Source: Nitrosomonas nitrosa (GTDB lineage: Bacteria; Pseudomonadota; Gammaproteobacteria; Burkholderiales; Nitrosomonadaceae). From it: a DNA stretch of 64,000 nt. The stretch's first letter is position 1. Every line of letters starts with the position of its first letter. The notes under the pieces were generated by a model. That model was not told the DNA's origin. It saw only the letters and a list, made by a program, of their open reading frames with translations, and did no database searches. Both the position numbers and the translations under genes were made by a program. Below, piece after piece: positions 7,376-16,790 of the stretch. The stretch covers positions 1 through 64,000 of the forward strand of contig NZ_QAOO01000017.1 in NCBI RefSeq assembly GCF_003051105.1. The letters are read 5' to 3'.

Positions 7376-8842
7376 TTAAACAGTTTTACGCAGATTAGCC
7401 GGTGGAATATGCATGGCTTCGCGGTATTTCGCAACGGTTCGACGTGCCACTATAATGCCCTGCCCCCCTAGAATTTCTGAAATACGGCTATCAGTCAGGG
7501 GTTTCTTTTGGTCCTCCTCCTGAATCATCTGCTTGATGAGGGTGCGAATGGCGATTGCGGAGCACGACCCTCCACTCTCGGTCGCAACGTGGCTACCAAA
7601 AAAATACTTGAGTTCTAGAATACCATGTGGGGTATACATAAACTTTTGCGTGGTTACCCTCGATACTGTTGATTCATGTAGATTCAAGTTTTCAGCAATC
7701 TCTCGCATGACGAGAGGACGCATAGCGACTGCTCCATGTTCAAAAAAGGCTTGTTGGCGCTCGACAATCGCATTGGATACACTTAGTATCGTTTCCGATC
7801 GCTGCTGAATGTTTTTAAGGAGCCATTTAGCCTCGTTAAGCTGTGTCATCAACATTTGTGCGGAATCATTCCGATCACGCTTCAATATATCCGCGTAGAG
7901 TTGATTGATACTGAGATGGGGAATCGAATCAGGATTAAGGCGAGCAACCCAAGCATCATCGACTTTAGTCACAACCACATCGGGGACGATGTAACGCGAA
8001 ACCGTTGAATTGAATGCATCCCCGGGTCTAGGATTGAGTTGGGTAATCAATTGCTGCACAGCCCGTAAACAATCATCATCGCAATGAAACAATTTCTTGA
8101 TCTGCCTAAAATCTTTCGAGGCAAGCGCATCGAGCGCTTGCTCTACCAACAAAATGGTCTCATCACGATAGAGCGTCTCCTCCGGAAGTGCTCGAAGCTG
8201 TAAAAGTAAACACTCTTGTAAATCGCGCGCACCCACTCCAGGTGGATCTAACTGTTGCAAATACGCGAGCGCTGCGTTCAAATCATCAAGCCGAAGCCCT
8301 AATTCTGCAGGTAGCATCTCCAGGAGTTCATGCAAATCTTGCTTAAGATAGCCATCCTCATCCAGGCTATCAATCAATATTTGTATAATTTTGCGATCAC
8401 GCTCATTAACCTGGCTCAAGCTGACCTGCATGGCAAGATGCTCGCGCAAACTTGGCGACATGATCGCCTGTTGAGAAGCATCCCACTCGTCGCCATGCCC
8501 TTCCCGTGTATTATAAAAAGTTTCGTGATCACCGAACCAATCAGCATTCTCCTCAGGAGAAGAGAATGACTCCAGTTCATTTCTTTCACTCGGCATCGTT
8601 TCTTCATACGATTCTGCTTGAGACGCGATCTCATCGGAAGCTATCGGCGCCATTGAATCTTTGTCATGAGTTTGCTCATAGCTCACGCTATCGCCCAATT
8701 CTAATAAAGGATTAGTTTGTACGATGCGTTCGATCTCTTGATTCAATTCAAGTGTAGACAGTTGCAACAATTTGATCGCCTGTTGCAACTGGGGTGTCAG
8801 CGTAAGACTAGGCGTTAACTTAAGCTGAAGAGTAGGCTTCAT
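7376..8842 (-). CDS. rpoN: RNA polymerase sigma-54 factor
   Basis: 488 residues, normal for RpoN. The glutamine- and leucine-rich region I is present (LTPQLQQAIKLLQLSTLELNQ cut short here; residues 15-35), an acidic region II follows, then the core-binding domain and the C-terminal RpoN box ARRTVAKYRE at about residues 466-475, which contacts the -24 element. It is the last gene of lptC-lptA-lptB-rpoN, 54 bp after lptB, a conserved order in proteobacteria. The genes that often follow rpoN (hpf, ptsN) are absent here; instead the enhancer-binding protein gene converges on it 123 bp away. Confidence 0.97.
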   Translation of the reverse strand: MKPTLQLKLTPSLTLTPQLQQAIKLLQLSTLELNQEIERIVQTNPLLELGDSVSYEQTHDKDSMAPIASDEIASQAESYEETMPSERNELESFSSPEENADWFGDHETFYNTREGHGDEWDASQQAIMSPSLREHLAMQVSLSQVNERDRKIIQILIDSLDEDGYLKQDLHELLEMLPAELGLRLDDLNAALAYLQQLDPPGVGARDLQECLLLQLRALPEETLYRDETILLVEQALDALASKDFRQIKKLFHCDDDCLRAVQQLITQLNPRPGDAFNSTVSRYIVPDVVVTKVDDAWVARLNPDSIPHLSINQLYADILKRDRNDSAQMLMTQLNEAKWLLKNIQQRSETILSVSNAIVERQQAFFEHGAVAMRPLVMREIAENLNLHESTVSRVTTQKFMYTPHGILELKYFFGSHVATESGGSCSAIAIRTLIKQMIQEEDQKKPLTDSRISEILGGQGIIVARRTVAKYREAMHIPPANLRKTV

Positions 8843-8896
8843 AATTCCCCAACAAGCGGGGGTGAATTATCTCGTACCATCAATCGTGTGTTCCGC

Positions 8897-9619
8897 TCAA
8901 AGCTTAAAATGTTCACCCAAATATACTTCCCTGACACGTTCGTTATCGATAATGTCATCGGGCTCTCCACTAGCAAGCACCGTACCTTCGCTAATGATAT
9001 AGGCGCGATCGCAGATCCCCAATGTTTCTCTTACATTATGATCAGTAATCAATACGCCGATCCCACGTTCTTTAAGAAAACCAATAACTTTCTGGATATC
9101 CATAACAGCGATCGGATCTACCCCGGCAAACGGCTCATCCAAGAGAATGAAACGTGGTTTAGAAGCTAATGCACGCGCAATTTCCACACGCCGTCGCTCT
9201 CCTCCCGATAAGCTGATCCCCAAGCTTTCCCGCAAGTGTCCGACATGTAAATCATGCAACAGATTATCGAGGTGCTGTTGAATTTCTGCGTCATCATAAT
9301 CCTGCAACTCCAGTACGGCCAAAATATTGTCTTCGACCGTCAGCCGCCTGAAAATCGACGCTTCCTGCGGCAGATAACTCAGGCCCAAGCGCGCGCGCGC
9401 ATGAATCGGCATCTTGGTTAAGCTGCGGTCATCCAAGGAGATATCGCCACCCCCTAACGGGATTAACCCCACCACCATGTAAAAGCAAGTGGTTTTGCCA
9501 GCCCCATTAGGACCCAGTAACCCTACCACCTCACCACTCTCGATAGAAAAGGATACATCTCGCACAACCGCCCTGGATTTGTAGCTTTTCATTAAGTGAT
9601 CTGCTCTCAGTATGCTCAT
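8897..9619 (-). CDS. lptB: LPS export ABC transporter ATP-binding protein LptB
   Basis: 240 residues. Walker [10 protein letters not shown] (about 36-44), ABC signature LSGGERRR (about 137-144), Walker B FILLDEP (about 157-163) and the switch His in LITDHNV. LptB powers extraction of lipopolysaccharide from the inner membrane with LptFG, and passes it to the LptC-LptA bridge. Its neighbours lptA and lptC upstream and rpoN downstream make the assignment secure. lptF and lptG are not in this window, as usual. Confidence 0.97.
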   Translation of the reverse strand: MSILRADHLMKSYKSRAVVRDVSFSIESGEVVGLLGPNGAGKTTCFYMVVGLIPLGGGDISLDDRSLTKMPIHARARLGLSYLPQEASIFRRLTVEDNILAVLELQDYDDAEIQQHLDNLLHDLHVGHLRESLGISLSGGERRRVEIARALASKPRFILLDEPFAGVDPIAVMDIQKVIGFLKERGIGVLITDHNVRETLGICDRAYIISEGTVLASGEPDDIIDNERVREVYLGEHFKL

Positions 9620-9657
9620 TTTTTGCGATTCAATTCTATTATCTACTTAACGGCAAA

Positions 9658-10215
9658 CTACTCTTGCGTGTTGACTGTTTCTGTTGATTTATTTTTAGGC
9701 TGTATGATCACGCGCACTCTATTACCAGACTCTTCCTTGATATCTTTTTCTTTACGACCACCTGTTACCTGGAAAAAATCGCGGATGATGTCATAAGAAA
9801 TATAGTCGCCATAGACTTCATCTACGCCACGCTTTAGCCGAGCCTTTCCAAACAACTCGATCTTGTCGGTTTTATCATTGTATTCCACGCGCTGACTCCA
9901 CCCTTCGATATACTCGTCCACGCCATCGCGTTTCTGTTTGAAACTAACCAGATCACCGTAAGCTGTCGCATACCTGAAACCTTTCAGATCCTCTTTCAGG
10001 ATAACTTTGTCTGCCCGAATGACGAGCGTTCCCTGCGTAAGAATGACATTTCCAGTAAAAATGCTTTGGCGGAAATTGTCTTTCCGCTTGTAGTCCTCGA
10101 CTGTTGCGCTATCCGCTTCCAAATGAATCGGTTTGTTGCGATCTGCTCGCTCAGCAAGAAGTAAACCTGAAAAAAACAGACTCCCAACTAATAAAACAAA
10201 AAAGAATGGATTCAT
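9658..10215 (-). CDS. lptA: Periplasmic LPS-binding protein LptA
   Basis: 185 residues. A signal peptide (residues 1-22, ending LLAERAD) precedes the OstA-like beta-jellyroll, which opens with KPIHLEADSATVEDYKR and shows the characteristic FTGNVILTQGTLVI and GDYISYD strands. LptA forms the periplasmic bridge carrying LPS from LptC to LptD. The C-terminal 20 residues are basic and polar (IIQPKNKS). It sits between lptC (43 bp upstream) and lptB (38 bp downstream) in one operon. Confidence 0.95.
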   Translation of the reverse strand: MNPFFFVLLVGSLFFSGLLLAERADRNKPIHLEADSATVEDYKRKDNFRQSIFTGNVILTQGTLVIRADKVILKEDLKGFRYATAYGDLVSFKQKRDGVDEYIEGWSQRVEYNDKTDKIELFGKARLKRGVDEVYGDYISYDIIRDFFQVTGGRKEKDIKEESGNRVRVIIQPKNKSTETVNTQE

Positions 10216-10258
10216 TTTGTTATGTCGTTATATTCATTATTGCAGATGAGCTAGCAGA

Positions 10259-10837
10259 TCAGCGCGTTTCCCGTTTTTTATCGTCACTGGCTTTCACTCT
10301 AGATTTCAGATTGATTTGTCCCGTACGATGATTCAATTCCATCCCTACCGCATTCACGATCGTATTTCGACGTATAACCGTTACCGGTTGATCGGTTTTG
10401 GCAATTTCGCTATCCGGCACCAAATGGAGGAACTGAGTCGCCATCGTTACTTTATCATCATCGGCTTCTTTCTCCCTTGATACAAAAACATTCCCGCTCA
10501 GAAAGATATCATGACTGCCATCAGTCATTTCAGCACGATCCGCGTTCACCCGCACCACGGGTTCATTAGGTTGAAAACTCACTAACGCTACTTGCTCAAA
10601 ATGCGTTTTGTCCCCTAGCGGAAAATGCGACATCGTCTCCGCGGAGAAGAAATGCCGAATCACTTTATGGTGGTCGATCTGGACACCTGAAAGATGTTCA
10701 ATGATATAGTCAGGTTGGTCATCCAAGCTGGGATCCTCACGCAATCTGGGCTGCTGGATTGCTTGATCCAGCCAGAATGTCAATAGCGCAAGTACGATCA
10801 AAAGAAGAACAGGACCGGGTAGTAGACGATGAATCAT
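10259..10837 (-). CDS. lptC: LPS export protein LptC
   Basis: 192 residues with a single N-terminal membrane anchor (residues 9-26), then a periplasmic LptC jellyroll: the pattern YIIEHLSGVQ, SAETMSHFPLGDKTHFEQ and DGSHDIFLSGNVFVSRE is typical. LptC anchors the periplasmic bridge to LptBFG. It is the first visible gene of the lpt-rpoN operon. The 297-bp gap up to the divergent nadA (10838-11134) must contain both promoters. I could not pick convincing -35/-10 pairs there. Confidence 0.93.
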   Translation of the reverse strand: MIHRLLPGPVLLLIVLALLTFWLDQAIQQPRLREDPSLDDQPDYIIEHLSGVQIDHHKVIRHFFSAETMSHFPLGDKTHFEQVALVSFQPNEPVVRVNADRAEMTDGSHDIFLSGNVFVSREKEADDDKVTMATQFLHLVPDSEIAKTDQPVTVIRRNTIVNAVGMELNHRTGQINLKSRVKASDDKKRETR

Positions 10838-11134
10838 CTTATATTATCGCTCTACAGAAAAACCAGAAAATCGCTTTAAAAAGGATCTCAATTTACAGCT
10901 CAAAATTCAAAAAGTAATGCAATGATTGCCATTCATTCATATCTAATCATTATAACAAAGCGAAACACATACTCAGGTGGCAACCGAGTAAGTTTTGTAT
11001 GATTCTCTCCAATATCCAGCAAGATCGCGCAGAAAATAATGCATATATTTTGCTCGTTCCCTCTCTTTAAACTTGAATCCCTGTCACAATATGATTATGG
11101 TAACGTATTTCTCAATTTAAATTTGTGAATCGTC

Positions 11135-12235
11135 ATGCATGCAAAAGCCATTGAATTTGAAAATTACGAACTGCTACAGGATGAAACCTGCGCGCAACGC
11201 ATTATCACTGCCAAAGAAAAATTAGGGAAGCATGCCGTCATCTTAGCGCATCATTATCAACGCGCCGATGTTTACTGTCATGCCGATTTAACTGGGGATT
11301 CCCTCAAGCTTTCGTATCTCGCTGCACAAACGGATGCGGATTATTTGGTTTTTTGTGGCGTGCATTTCATGGCTGAAGTTGCCGATATTCTCTCCGGCTC
11401 AGAACAAATTGCCATTCTTCCCGATCTGGCAGCCGGTTGTTCGATGGCCGATATGGCCAACCTTTCCAAAGTCGAGCGAGTCTGGCGTGAATTGGCCGAA
11501 ATCCTTGATCCCGAAGAAACGATCACGCCTGTGACCTATATCAATTCAAGCGCCGATCTGAAAGCCTTTTGTGGAGAGCACGGCGGCATTGTGTGTACTT
11601 CCAGCAATGCAGCCAAAATCTTGCAATGGTCCTTTGCACAACGCGAGAAAGTGCTGTTCTTCCCCGATCAGCATTTAGGACGTTGGAGCGGCCATCAACT
11701 CGGTTTTTCGATGGAAGAAATGCCGGTATGGGATTTCGATGAGCCAATGGGCGGTTTGAGCGAAGAACAAATTAGAAAAGCCAAAATTTTATTATGGAAG
11801 GGGCACTGTTCTGTTCATCAGATGTTCCAACCTCAACATATCATCCGATTCCGCAATCAACACCCTGACGGTTTGGTCATTTCACATCCAGAATGCAGTT
11901 TTGAAGTCTGCAAAGCTTCGGACTATGTCGGCTCGACTGAATATATCATCAATACCATCCGCGAAGCTGAACCGGGAACACGCTGGCTCGTGGGTACCGA
12001 ATTGAATCTGGTGGGACGCATCGCGGAGGAATTTAAGGCACAAGGAAAAATCATTCAATTTATGTCACCGATGGTATGTATGTGCTCGACCATGGCCCGA
12101 ATCGACCCCCAACATTTGGCATGGTCACTGGAAAACCTGGTCGCTGGCAATGTTGTCAACCAAATCAAAGTACCGACGCATGAAGCTAACCTTGCTAAAC
12201 TCACACTCGAAAGAATGCTTGCTGTTTCGAAATAG
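11135..12235 (+). CDS. nadA: Quinolinate synthase
   Basis: 366 residues. NadA condenses iminoaspartate with dihydroxyacetone phosphate to quinolinate in NAD synthesis, using a [4Fe-4S] cluster. Family motifs seen: ILAHHYQRADVYCHADLTGDS near residues 46-67 (split motif), VFCGVHFMAEVA with a cluster Cys, PEC in SHPECSFEV (about residue 253), and a C-terminal PMVCMCSTM segment carrying the last cluster Cys. Length suits the longer betaproteobacterial form. It is transcribed away from lptC. An EEP-family gene follows 63 bp later. Confidence 0.96.
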   Translation: MHAKAIEFENYELLQDETCAQRIITAKEKLGKHAVILAHHYQRADVYCHADLTGDSLKLSYLAAQTDADYLVFCGVHFMAEVADILSGSEQIAILPDLAAGCSMADMANLSKVERVWRELAEILDPEETITPVTYINSSADLKAFCGEHGGIVCTSSNAAKILQWSFAQREKVLFFPDQHLGRWSGHQLGFSMEEMPVWDFDEPMGGLSEEQIRKAKILLWKGHCSVHQMFQPQHIIRFRNQHPDGLVISHPECSFEVCKASDYVGSTEYIINTIREAEPGTRWLVGTELNLVGRIAEEFKAQGKIIQFMSPMVCMCSTMARIDPQHLAWSLENLVAGNVVNQIKVPTHEANLAKLTLERMLAVSK

Positions 12236-12298
12236 AGAGTGTGCTCAACCGCATTGAGCTACTTACTGAACAACGTGTATTTTGATAAAGGACAGCCC

Positions 12299-13051
12299 AT
12301 GATCGATAAACTGCATATCACCACCTATAACATTCATAAAGGCTTCTCCTATTTCAATCAACGCATGGTGTTGCATGACTTGCGCGAGCGCTTGCGAGCA
12401 CTGGATACGGATATCGTTTTTTTACAGGAAGTGGTCGGCGAACATACTCGGCATGCCTCTCGTTTCGAGAACTGGCCTACCAATTCTCAATACGAATTCT
12501 TGGCGGACTCGGTCTGGAACGATTTTGCTTATGGCAAAAACGCGGTATACGATGAAGGCCATCACGGAAACGCGATCCTCAGTCGCTATCCGATCACCAG
12601 TTGGGAAAACGAAGATATTTCATCTAACCGTTTTGAGAACCGCGGCCTGCTCCACTGCGAAATCAGTATCCCTGGCTGGGAGGAAAATCTACACTGCATT
12701 TGCGTCCACTTAGCATTGTTCAAGCGCGGCCAACACAAGCAACTCTGGGCAATGGAAAAACGCATCAAACAACTTGTCCCGGCTCATGCACCCCTTGTCA
12801 TTGCAGGAGATTTCAATGATTGGCATGGTACAGCCAGCCGCGTTCTCGTCAAGCACCTCGAATTGACCGAAGTATTCGAGCAAACTCACGGCAAAACAGC
12901 TCGCAGCTATCCGTCTATTTTTCCATTGTTACGCCTTGACAGGATCTATGTACGAGGCTTCCAAGTTAAAAATGCGCGCATCCATCAAAGCCGCGCATGG
13001 TCGAGAATCTCTGATCATACCGCGCTATCGGCGAATATCGTGCGTGCATGA
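12299..13051 (+). CDS. Endonuclease/exonuclease/phosphatase (EEP) family hydrolase
   Basis: About 250 residues from the ATG at 12299, which follows the ribosome-binding site AAAGGA; the frame is open further up but without family sequence. EEP motifs in order: TYNIHKGF (Asn ligand), FLQEV (Glu metal ligand), GHHGNAILSRYPI, CVHLALF, AGDFNDW (catalytic Asp/Asn) and SDHTALSANI (terminal His). No signal peptide. The stop overlaps the start of the phospholipase-D gene by 4 bp, so they are coupled. This pairing is common and suggests a phospholipid-related phosphodiesterase rather than DNA repair, which is inference. Confidence 0.88.
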   Translation: MIDKLHITTYNIHKGFSYFNQRMVLHDLRERLRALDTDIVFLQEVVGEHTRHASRFENWPTNSQYEFLADSVWNDFAYGKNAVYDEGHHGNAILSRYPITSWENEDISSNRFENRGLLHCEISIPGWEENLHCICVHLALFKRGQHKQLWAMEKRIKQLVPAHAPLVIAGDFNDWHGTASRVLVKHLELTEVFEQTHGKTARSYPSIFPLLRLDRIYVRGFQVKNARIHQSRAWSRISDHTALSANIVRA

Positions 13052-14217
13052 CCCTACCCAGCTTCATCAACGGCAACCGGATCACGCTCCTGCACAATGG
13101 CACTGAATATTTCCCCGTGCTAGAAGCCGCCATCGAGGCTGCCAAGCAGGAAATCCATCTTCAAACTTATATCTTCAAATATGATTCGACAGGCATCAAG
13201 ATCGCGAGCGCACTAAAGCGTGCCGCCCACCGAGGCGTCGCCGTCCATTTGCTGATAGACGGATTTGGCTCACTTGATTTTCCGGAAAAAGCCTTACAAG
13301 ATTTGCTTGCAGCCGGTGTTAGGGTATTGATATACCGCAAGGAAGTCTTCTCCTTCAAACTCCGACGCAACCGATTGCGTCGCATGCATCGCAAACTTGC
13401 CGTCATCGATGCCGGTATCGCTTTCATCGGCGGGATCAATATCATCGATGATCACGCCGAACTTGGCGAAGCCCCACCTCGCTTTGACCACGCCGTAAAA
13501 ATAGAGGGGCCATTGCTCGCAGCCATCCACAAGACAGCCAGACGGTTATGGATGCTGGTTGCTTGGGCACATTTCAAGAAACGCTGGACAGCTCATCTCG
13601 AGCTGAAGCCGATTGTCACACCCGTTGGCAATCAGCGGGCCGCATTCATCATACGCGACAATCTACGCCATCGCCGCGACATCGAGCGCGCATACCTCAC
13701 GGCGATTGCCACCGCTTACCGTGAAATTATCATCGCGAATGCCTATTTTCTCCCGGGAAGGCACTTTCGGCGCGCACTGATTAAAGCGGCCCGCCGTGGT
13801 GTATCCGTCGTCCTCTTGTTACAAGGACGAATCGAGTATCGGTTGCAACATTATGCGACACGCGCACTCTACGGGAACCTGCTCGATGCAGGTATCGTCA
13901 TTTACGAATATCAAAAAAGTTATCTTCATGCCAAAGTGGCCGTCATCGACCATTATTGGTCTACAGTCGGCTCTTCCAATATCGACCCGATCAGCCTGCT
14001 TCTCGCGCGTGAAGCCAATGTGGTGATTACCGATCATGCGTTCGCCCATGACCTCAAGGCCAGCCTGCAGCAAGCCATTGAAGACTCCAGGCCTGTATCG
14101 AGAAAACACTGGAGGACACAATCCTGGTTCGATCGATTGCTCAACTGGGTTAGCTATTACATCGTCCGGATATTGCAAGGTATCCTCGGTTACGGGCAAG
14201 AACGCACACGCGTCTGA
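13048..14217 (+). CDS. clsB: Cardiolipin synthase-like phospholipase D family protein
   Basis: 389 residues with two HKD motifs of the phospholipase D superfamily: HRKLAVIDAGIAFIGG at about residues 114-129 and HAKVAVIDHYWSTVGSSN at about 294-311. Length and layout match ClsB (YbhO), which makes cardiolipin from phosphatidylglycerol and a second phospholipid. There are no strong transmembrane helices, as in ClsB. It overlaps the EEP gene by 4 bp (ATGA). The C-terminal end has an amphipathic stretch (WVSYYIVRILQGILGY) that may touch the membrane. Confidence 0.88.
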   Translation: MTLPSFINGNRITLLHNGTEYFPVLEAAIEAAKQEIHLQTYIFKYDSTGIKIASALKRAAHRGVAVHLLIDGFGSLDFPEKALQDLLAAGVRVLIYRKEVFSFKLRRNRLRRMHRKLAVIDAGIAFIGGINIIDDHAELGEAPPRFDHAVKIEGPLLAAIHKTARRLWMLVAWAHFKKRWTAHLELKPIVTPVGNQRAAFIIRDNLRHRRDIERAYLTAIATAYREIIIANAYFLPGRHFRRALIKAARRGVSVVLLLQGRIEYRLQHYATRALYGNLLDAGIVIYEYQKSYLHAKVAVIDHYWSTVGSSNIDPISLLLAREANVVITDHAFAHDLKASLQQAIEDSRPVSRKHWRTQSWFDRLLNWVSYYIVRILQGILGYGQERTRV

Positions 14218-14293
14218 CAGGGCTCACTAGATCTTTGATAGATGGAAGCAACGTGGACAGCCATACCTAGCAACATAGTTGTTGGTTAATCAA

Positions 14294-15064
14294 CTATTCT
14301 TGAAGCGACACAGCAAGCTGATTCAAGGTATTGAAATCAATACGCCCAATAATAGGGAGCTTAAGGGCTATTGGGTCGGAAGCAATGCCGAAAGACAATC
14401 CCAGCAAATTGACTTCGAATCCCTCAACTTCACTAACGATCACACCCAACAACCCATACATCGACCACTGCCAACCGCTGCCACTCGGCGCAACGCTGGT
14501 CAAGCTATCTCCGAGATAATCCTTGCCTATTGCTGTTGGCGGCAAATCGAGCGCCAACTCGGGAACAGCGCGCGAAACCCAAGCGGTGAAAGTATTCGAA
14601 TTCGGCCCCGGCCAGACAGAATATTCTCTCGCATAGGGATAACTGTGTGCTGCCTTATCGATACGATCGATCAACAGATCCACACCGTCTCCCCGTTTCT
14701 CAGCCAACAACACAGGCATACTGCCGAACCAACGTCTATCGGGAGCTTGCTGATGAATAGCCACGACAGAGCCTCCTCGACGCAGATACCAGCCGATGAC
14801 TTCATAGACCGTATATGTTCTCGCCAGGGAAGGTTTAACAGCAATCCAGGTATGAATACCGAAATAGCCGCGCCAGCCATAAGCACGCGCGCCATAAACC
14901 TGAATAATCGGTTCTGGCGTCTGCTCAGGATCGGGTGCCAGCCCAACAGATTCGCGGCTTGCCGTCCGCCAACCGGCCTTGACATGCTCGGTAACGAAAT
15001 GAACCAACAAGGCTGATATAAAAGCAACGAATAACAGGTATTTAAAGGCAGTCGATAATTTCAT
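14294..15064 (-). CDS. DUF3750 family protein, membrane anchored
   Basis: 256 residues. A hydrophobic segment at residues 8-24 acts as signal anchor. The mature part shows the DUF3750 pattern: IQVYGARAYGWRGYFGIHTWIAVK (split; residues about 53-77), VYEVIGW, and a distal YPYAREYSVWPGPNSNTFTAWV with conserved Tyr, Trp and Pro-Gly-Pro-Asn. The pattern and the Cys/His placing recall papain-like (NlpC/P60-type) folds, though I see no clear catalytic Cys. Function unknown. It is divergent in content from its neighbours and probably monocistronic. Confidence 0.8.
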   Translation of the reverse strand: MKLSTAFKYLLFVAFISALLVHFVTEHVKAGWRTASRESVGLAPDPEQTPEPIIQVYGARAYGWRGYFGIHTWIAVKPSLARTYTVYEVIGWYLRRGGSVVAIHQQAPDRRWFGSMPVLLAEKRGDGVDLLIDRIDKAAHSYPYAREYSVWPGPNSNTFTAWVSRAVPELALDLPPTAIGKDYLGDSLTSVAPSGSGWQWSMYGLLGVIVSEVEGFEVNLLGLSFGIASDPIALKLPIIGRIDFNTLNQLAVSLQE

Positions 15065-15097
15065 CTAAACTTAAAAACGGCGCCAAATGTCACTGAA

Positions 15098-16000
15098 TCA
15101 ATCGAGGTGATCGGACGAAACGATCATGGACGTCCGCTGAACGAGGTTGGCTTGATAAGGATGCATGGATTTTTTGTAACGCGTTCTGATTTTTTCCACG
15201 TACTTGACAGTTTCTTGGTAGGGTGGGATGCCACGGTATTTTTCTACAGCCCCTTCCCCGGCATTATACGCGGCTGCCACCAATGCCACGTCGCCCTTAA
15301 AGAAGGCCAACAGCCAGCGCAAATAAGCCATGCCGCCTTTAATATTTTCTTCTGGATCGAATGGATTGCTTACCTGGAAGCGTTGTGCGGTTTCGGGAAT
15401 CAACTGCATCAGACCTTGGGCGTTTTTAGGTGAAACCGCTCTTGGATTAAACGCTGACTCAACGGAAATCACAGCCAATACTAACTTGGGATCAACCTGA
15501 TAATCAGGCGCCAGCTTGTGGACCAGGTTAGCAATTGCGCCATCGGTATAATAAATGGCAGCTTCTTCACTATCCTCTTCTTCGATCGCTGGCAGCAAAC
15601 AATCCGGTAAGCGTGAGGGCAACATCGCAGATGTGTATTGAATCATTTTTTGCGCGTGAACATGCCCTTCCCCGGCCGCCATCAGAAACAACTGTAGGGC
15701 AACACTATCATCTCGCTGCACACCCCGTCCGTTGGCATACATCCATCCCAGCGCATAAAGCGCATCGGGTGATCCCAACCTAGCCGCCCGGCAATAGAGC
15801 TCCGCCGCCTTTTCCCTGTCCATCGGCAAACCCTCGGCATGCTCATACTTAGCAGCAAGTATGACTAACTTATGAGGATCCTCTTCGTTGGCAATCATTG
15901 CCTCCGACAAGACATCCAGGAGACCGTCGTTCGCGAGTGTAGCGGTTGTACACAATATCAGGCTTGTCAGCACAATCAATTTTTGCATATAGAACTGCAT
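15098..16000 (-). CDS. Lytic transglycosylase with Sel1 repeats
   Basis: About 300 residues from the ATG at 16000 (an ATG at 15988 is equally possible); the frame extends further but residues upstream lack signal-peptide character. Signal peptide LIVLTSLILCTTATLAND, two Sel1 (TPR-like) repeats at about residues 45-115, then a C-terminal SLT domain: catalytic Glu in VISVESAFNPRAVS, AQGLMQLIP, and ALVAAAYNAGEGAV. It cleaves peptidoglycan to anhydromuropeptides in the periplasm. The Sel1 repeats suggest a protein partner. It lies 33 bp from the DUF3750 gene on the same strand. Confidence 0.9.
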   Translation of the reverse strand: MQFYMQKLIVLTSLILCTTATLANDGLLDVLSEAMIANEEDPHKLVILAAKYEHAEGLPMDREKAAELYCRAARLGSPDALYALGWMYANGRGVQRDDSVALQLFLMAAGEGHVHAQKMIQYTSAMLPSRLPDCLLPAIEEEDSEEAAIYYTDGAIANLVHKLAPDYQVDPKLVLAVISVESAFNPRAVSPKNAQGLMQLIPETAQRFQVSNPFDPEENIKGGMAYLRWLLAFFKGDVALVAAAYNAGEGAVEKYRGIPPYQETVKYVEKIRTRYKKSMHPYQANLVQRTSMIVSSDHLD

Positions 16001-16135
16001 TTTTTGAGTGATTAATAAATCATGCCATATTAAAAAGCGTTCCAATGTCCCATCCATTATAAACAATCTTGCTTGATCTGTGCATTCATCTCTCAGTCTG
16101 AATAACTCACTGCACAAAGACAACAAACAGCCAGG

Positions 16136-16444
16136 CTATTGCCCTTGTTCACCAGGATCGCTCGTATCACTTGGCCACGCACTAAAGGGAAAAGGCCGTT
16201 GTTCACTGTTGAAGGTCAGGAATGTGATGATCTGAAAAACATAAGCTGCCAGATTCTGGCTAAATTTAAGTAATTGACTATTCGTGCTGCCAGATAGCAC
16301 CATGGAAAAAAGCTGAAACAGCATCACCAGGATAATCAAGAATTTTGTCAGGCCATAGACAAAGACGAAAAATACCATATACAACACGCGCATCCATGTT
16401 TCAGTTTTTTGTAGCCGTTGCTTGATCTCTTCTTTCATTACCAC
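16136..16444 (-). CDS. DUF4389 membrane protein
   Basis: 102 residues. A basic N-terminus (KEEIKQRLQKTETWMRVLYM) leads into two hydrophobic helices at about residues 20-50, then GSTNSQLLKFSQNLAAYVFQIITFLTF and a C-terminal phrase FPFSAWP. The QNLAAYVFQI...PFPFSAWP pattern is the DUF4389 signature. Function unknown. It is transcribed before the transglycosylase gene, with 136 bp between. The gap 16445-16790 towards the divergent Nramp gene is 346 bp and holds no other gene that I see. Confidence 0.82.
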   Translation of the reverse strand: MVMKEEIKQRLQKTETWMRVLYMVFFVFVYGLTKFLIILVMLFQLFSMVLSGSTNSQLLKFSQNLAAYVFQIITFLTFNSEQRPFPFSAWPSDTSDPGEQGQ

Positions 16445-16790
16445 CCCCTTGCAGAAGTATCTACTCTACTCTTGTTTTCAGCCGCACGCGCGATATCAAT
16501 TTTATCATTGTGCGGATCATGCGCTTAATAGTAAAACTCAAACAGTGATCGTCAAGTGCATGCAATGGAAATACCCCGGTCAGAACTCACTCTATGTGTC
16601 ATTCTCATTCCCAATCTAATCCGATATCAGGCTCAATAATTTTTATTTGCATTTAAAGGAAACGGATAAAATTGTTCGGCCTGCGAAAATACCAGTAAAT
16701 TGCTTATGAGTGCGTACCGATAAATCAAAATGTCGCTCCGGCCGCATTTCGCGACTGCTTTTTAAATATTCAACAAGGAGAATGTCGTTA

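Noticed and set aside
14279-15016. 245-codon plus-strand frame opposite the DUF3750 gene
   Set aside because: The DUF3750 reading has family motifs and a signal anchor; the opposite frame has biased, unrecognisable composition.
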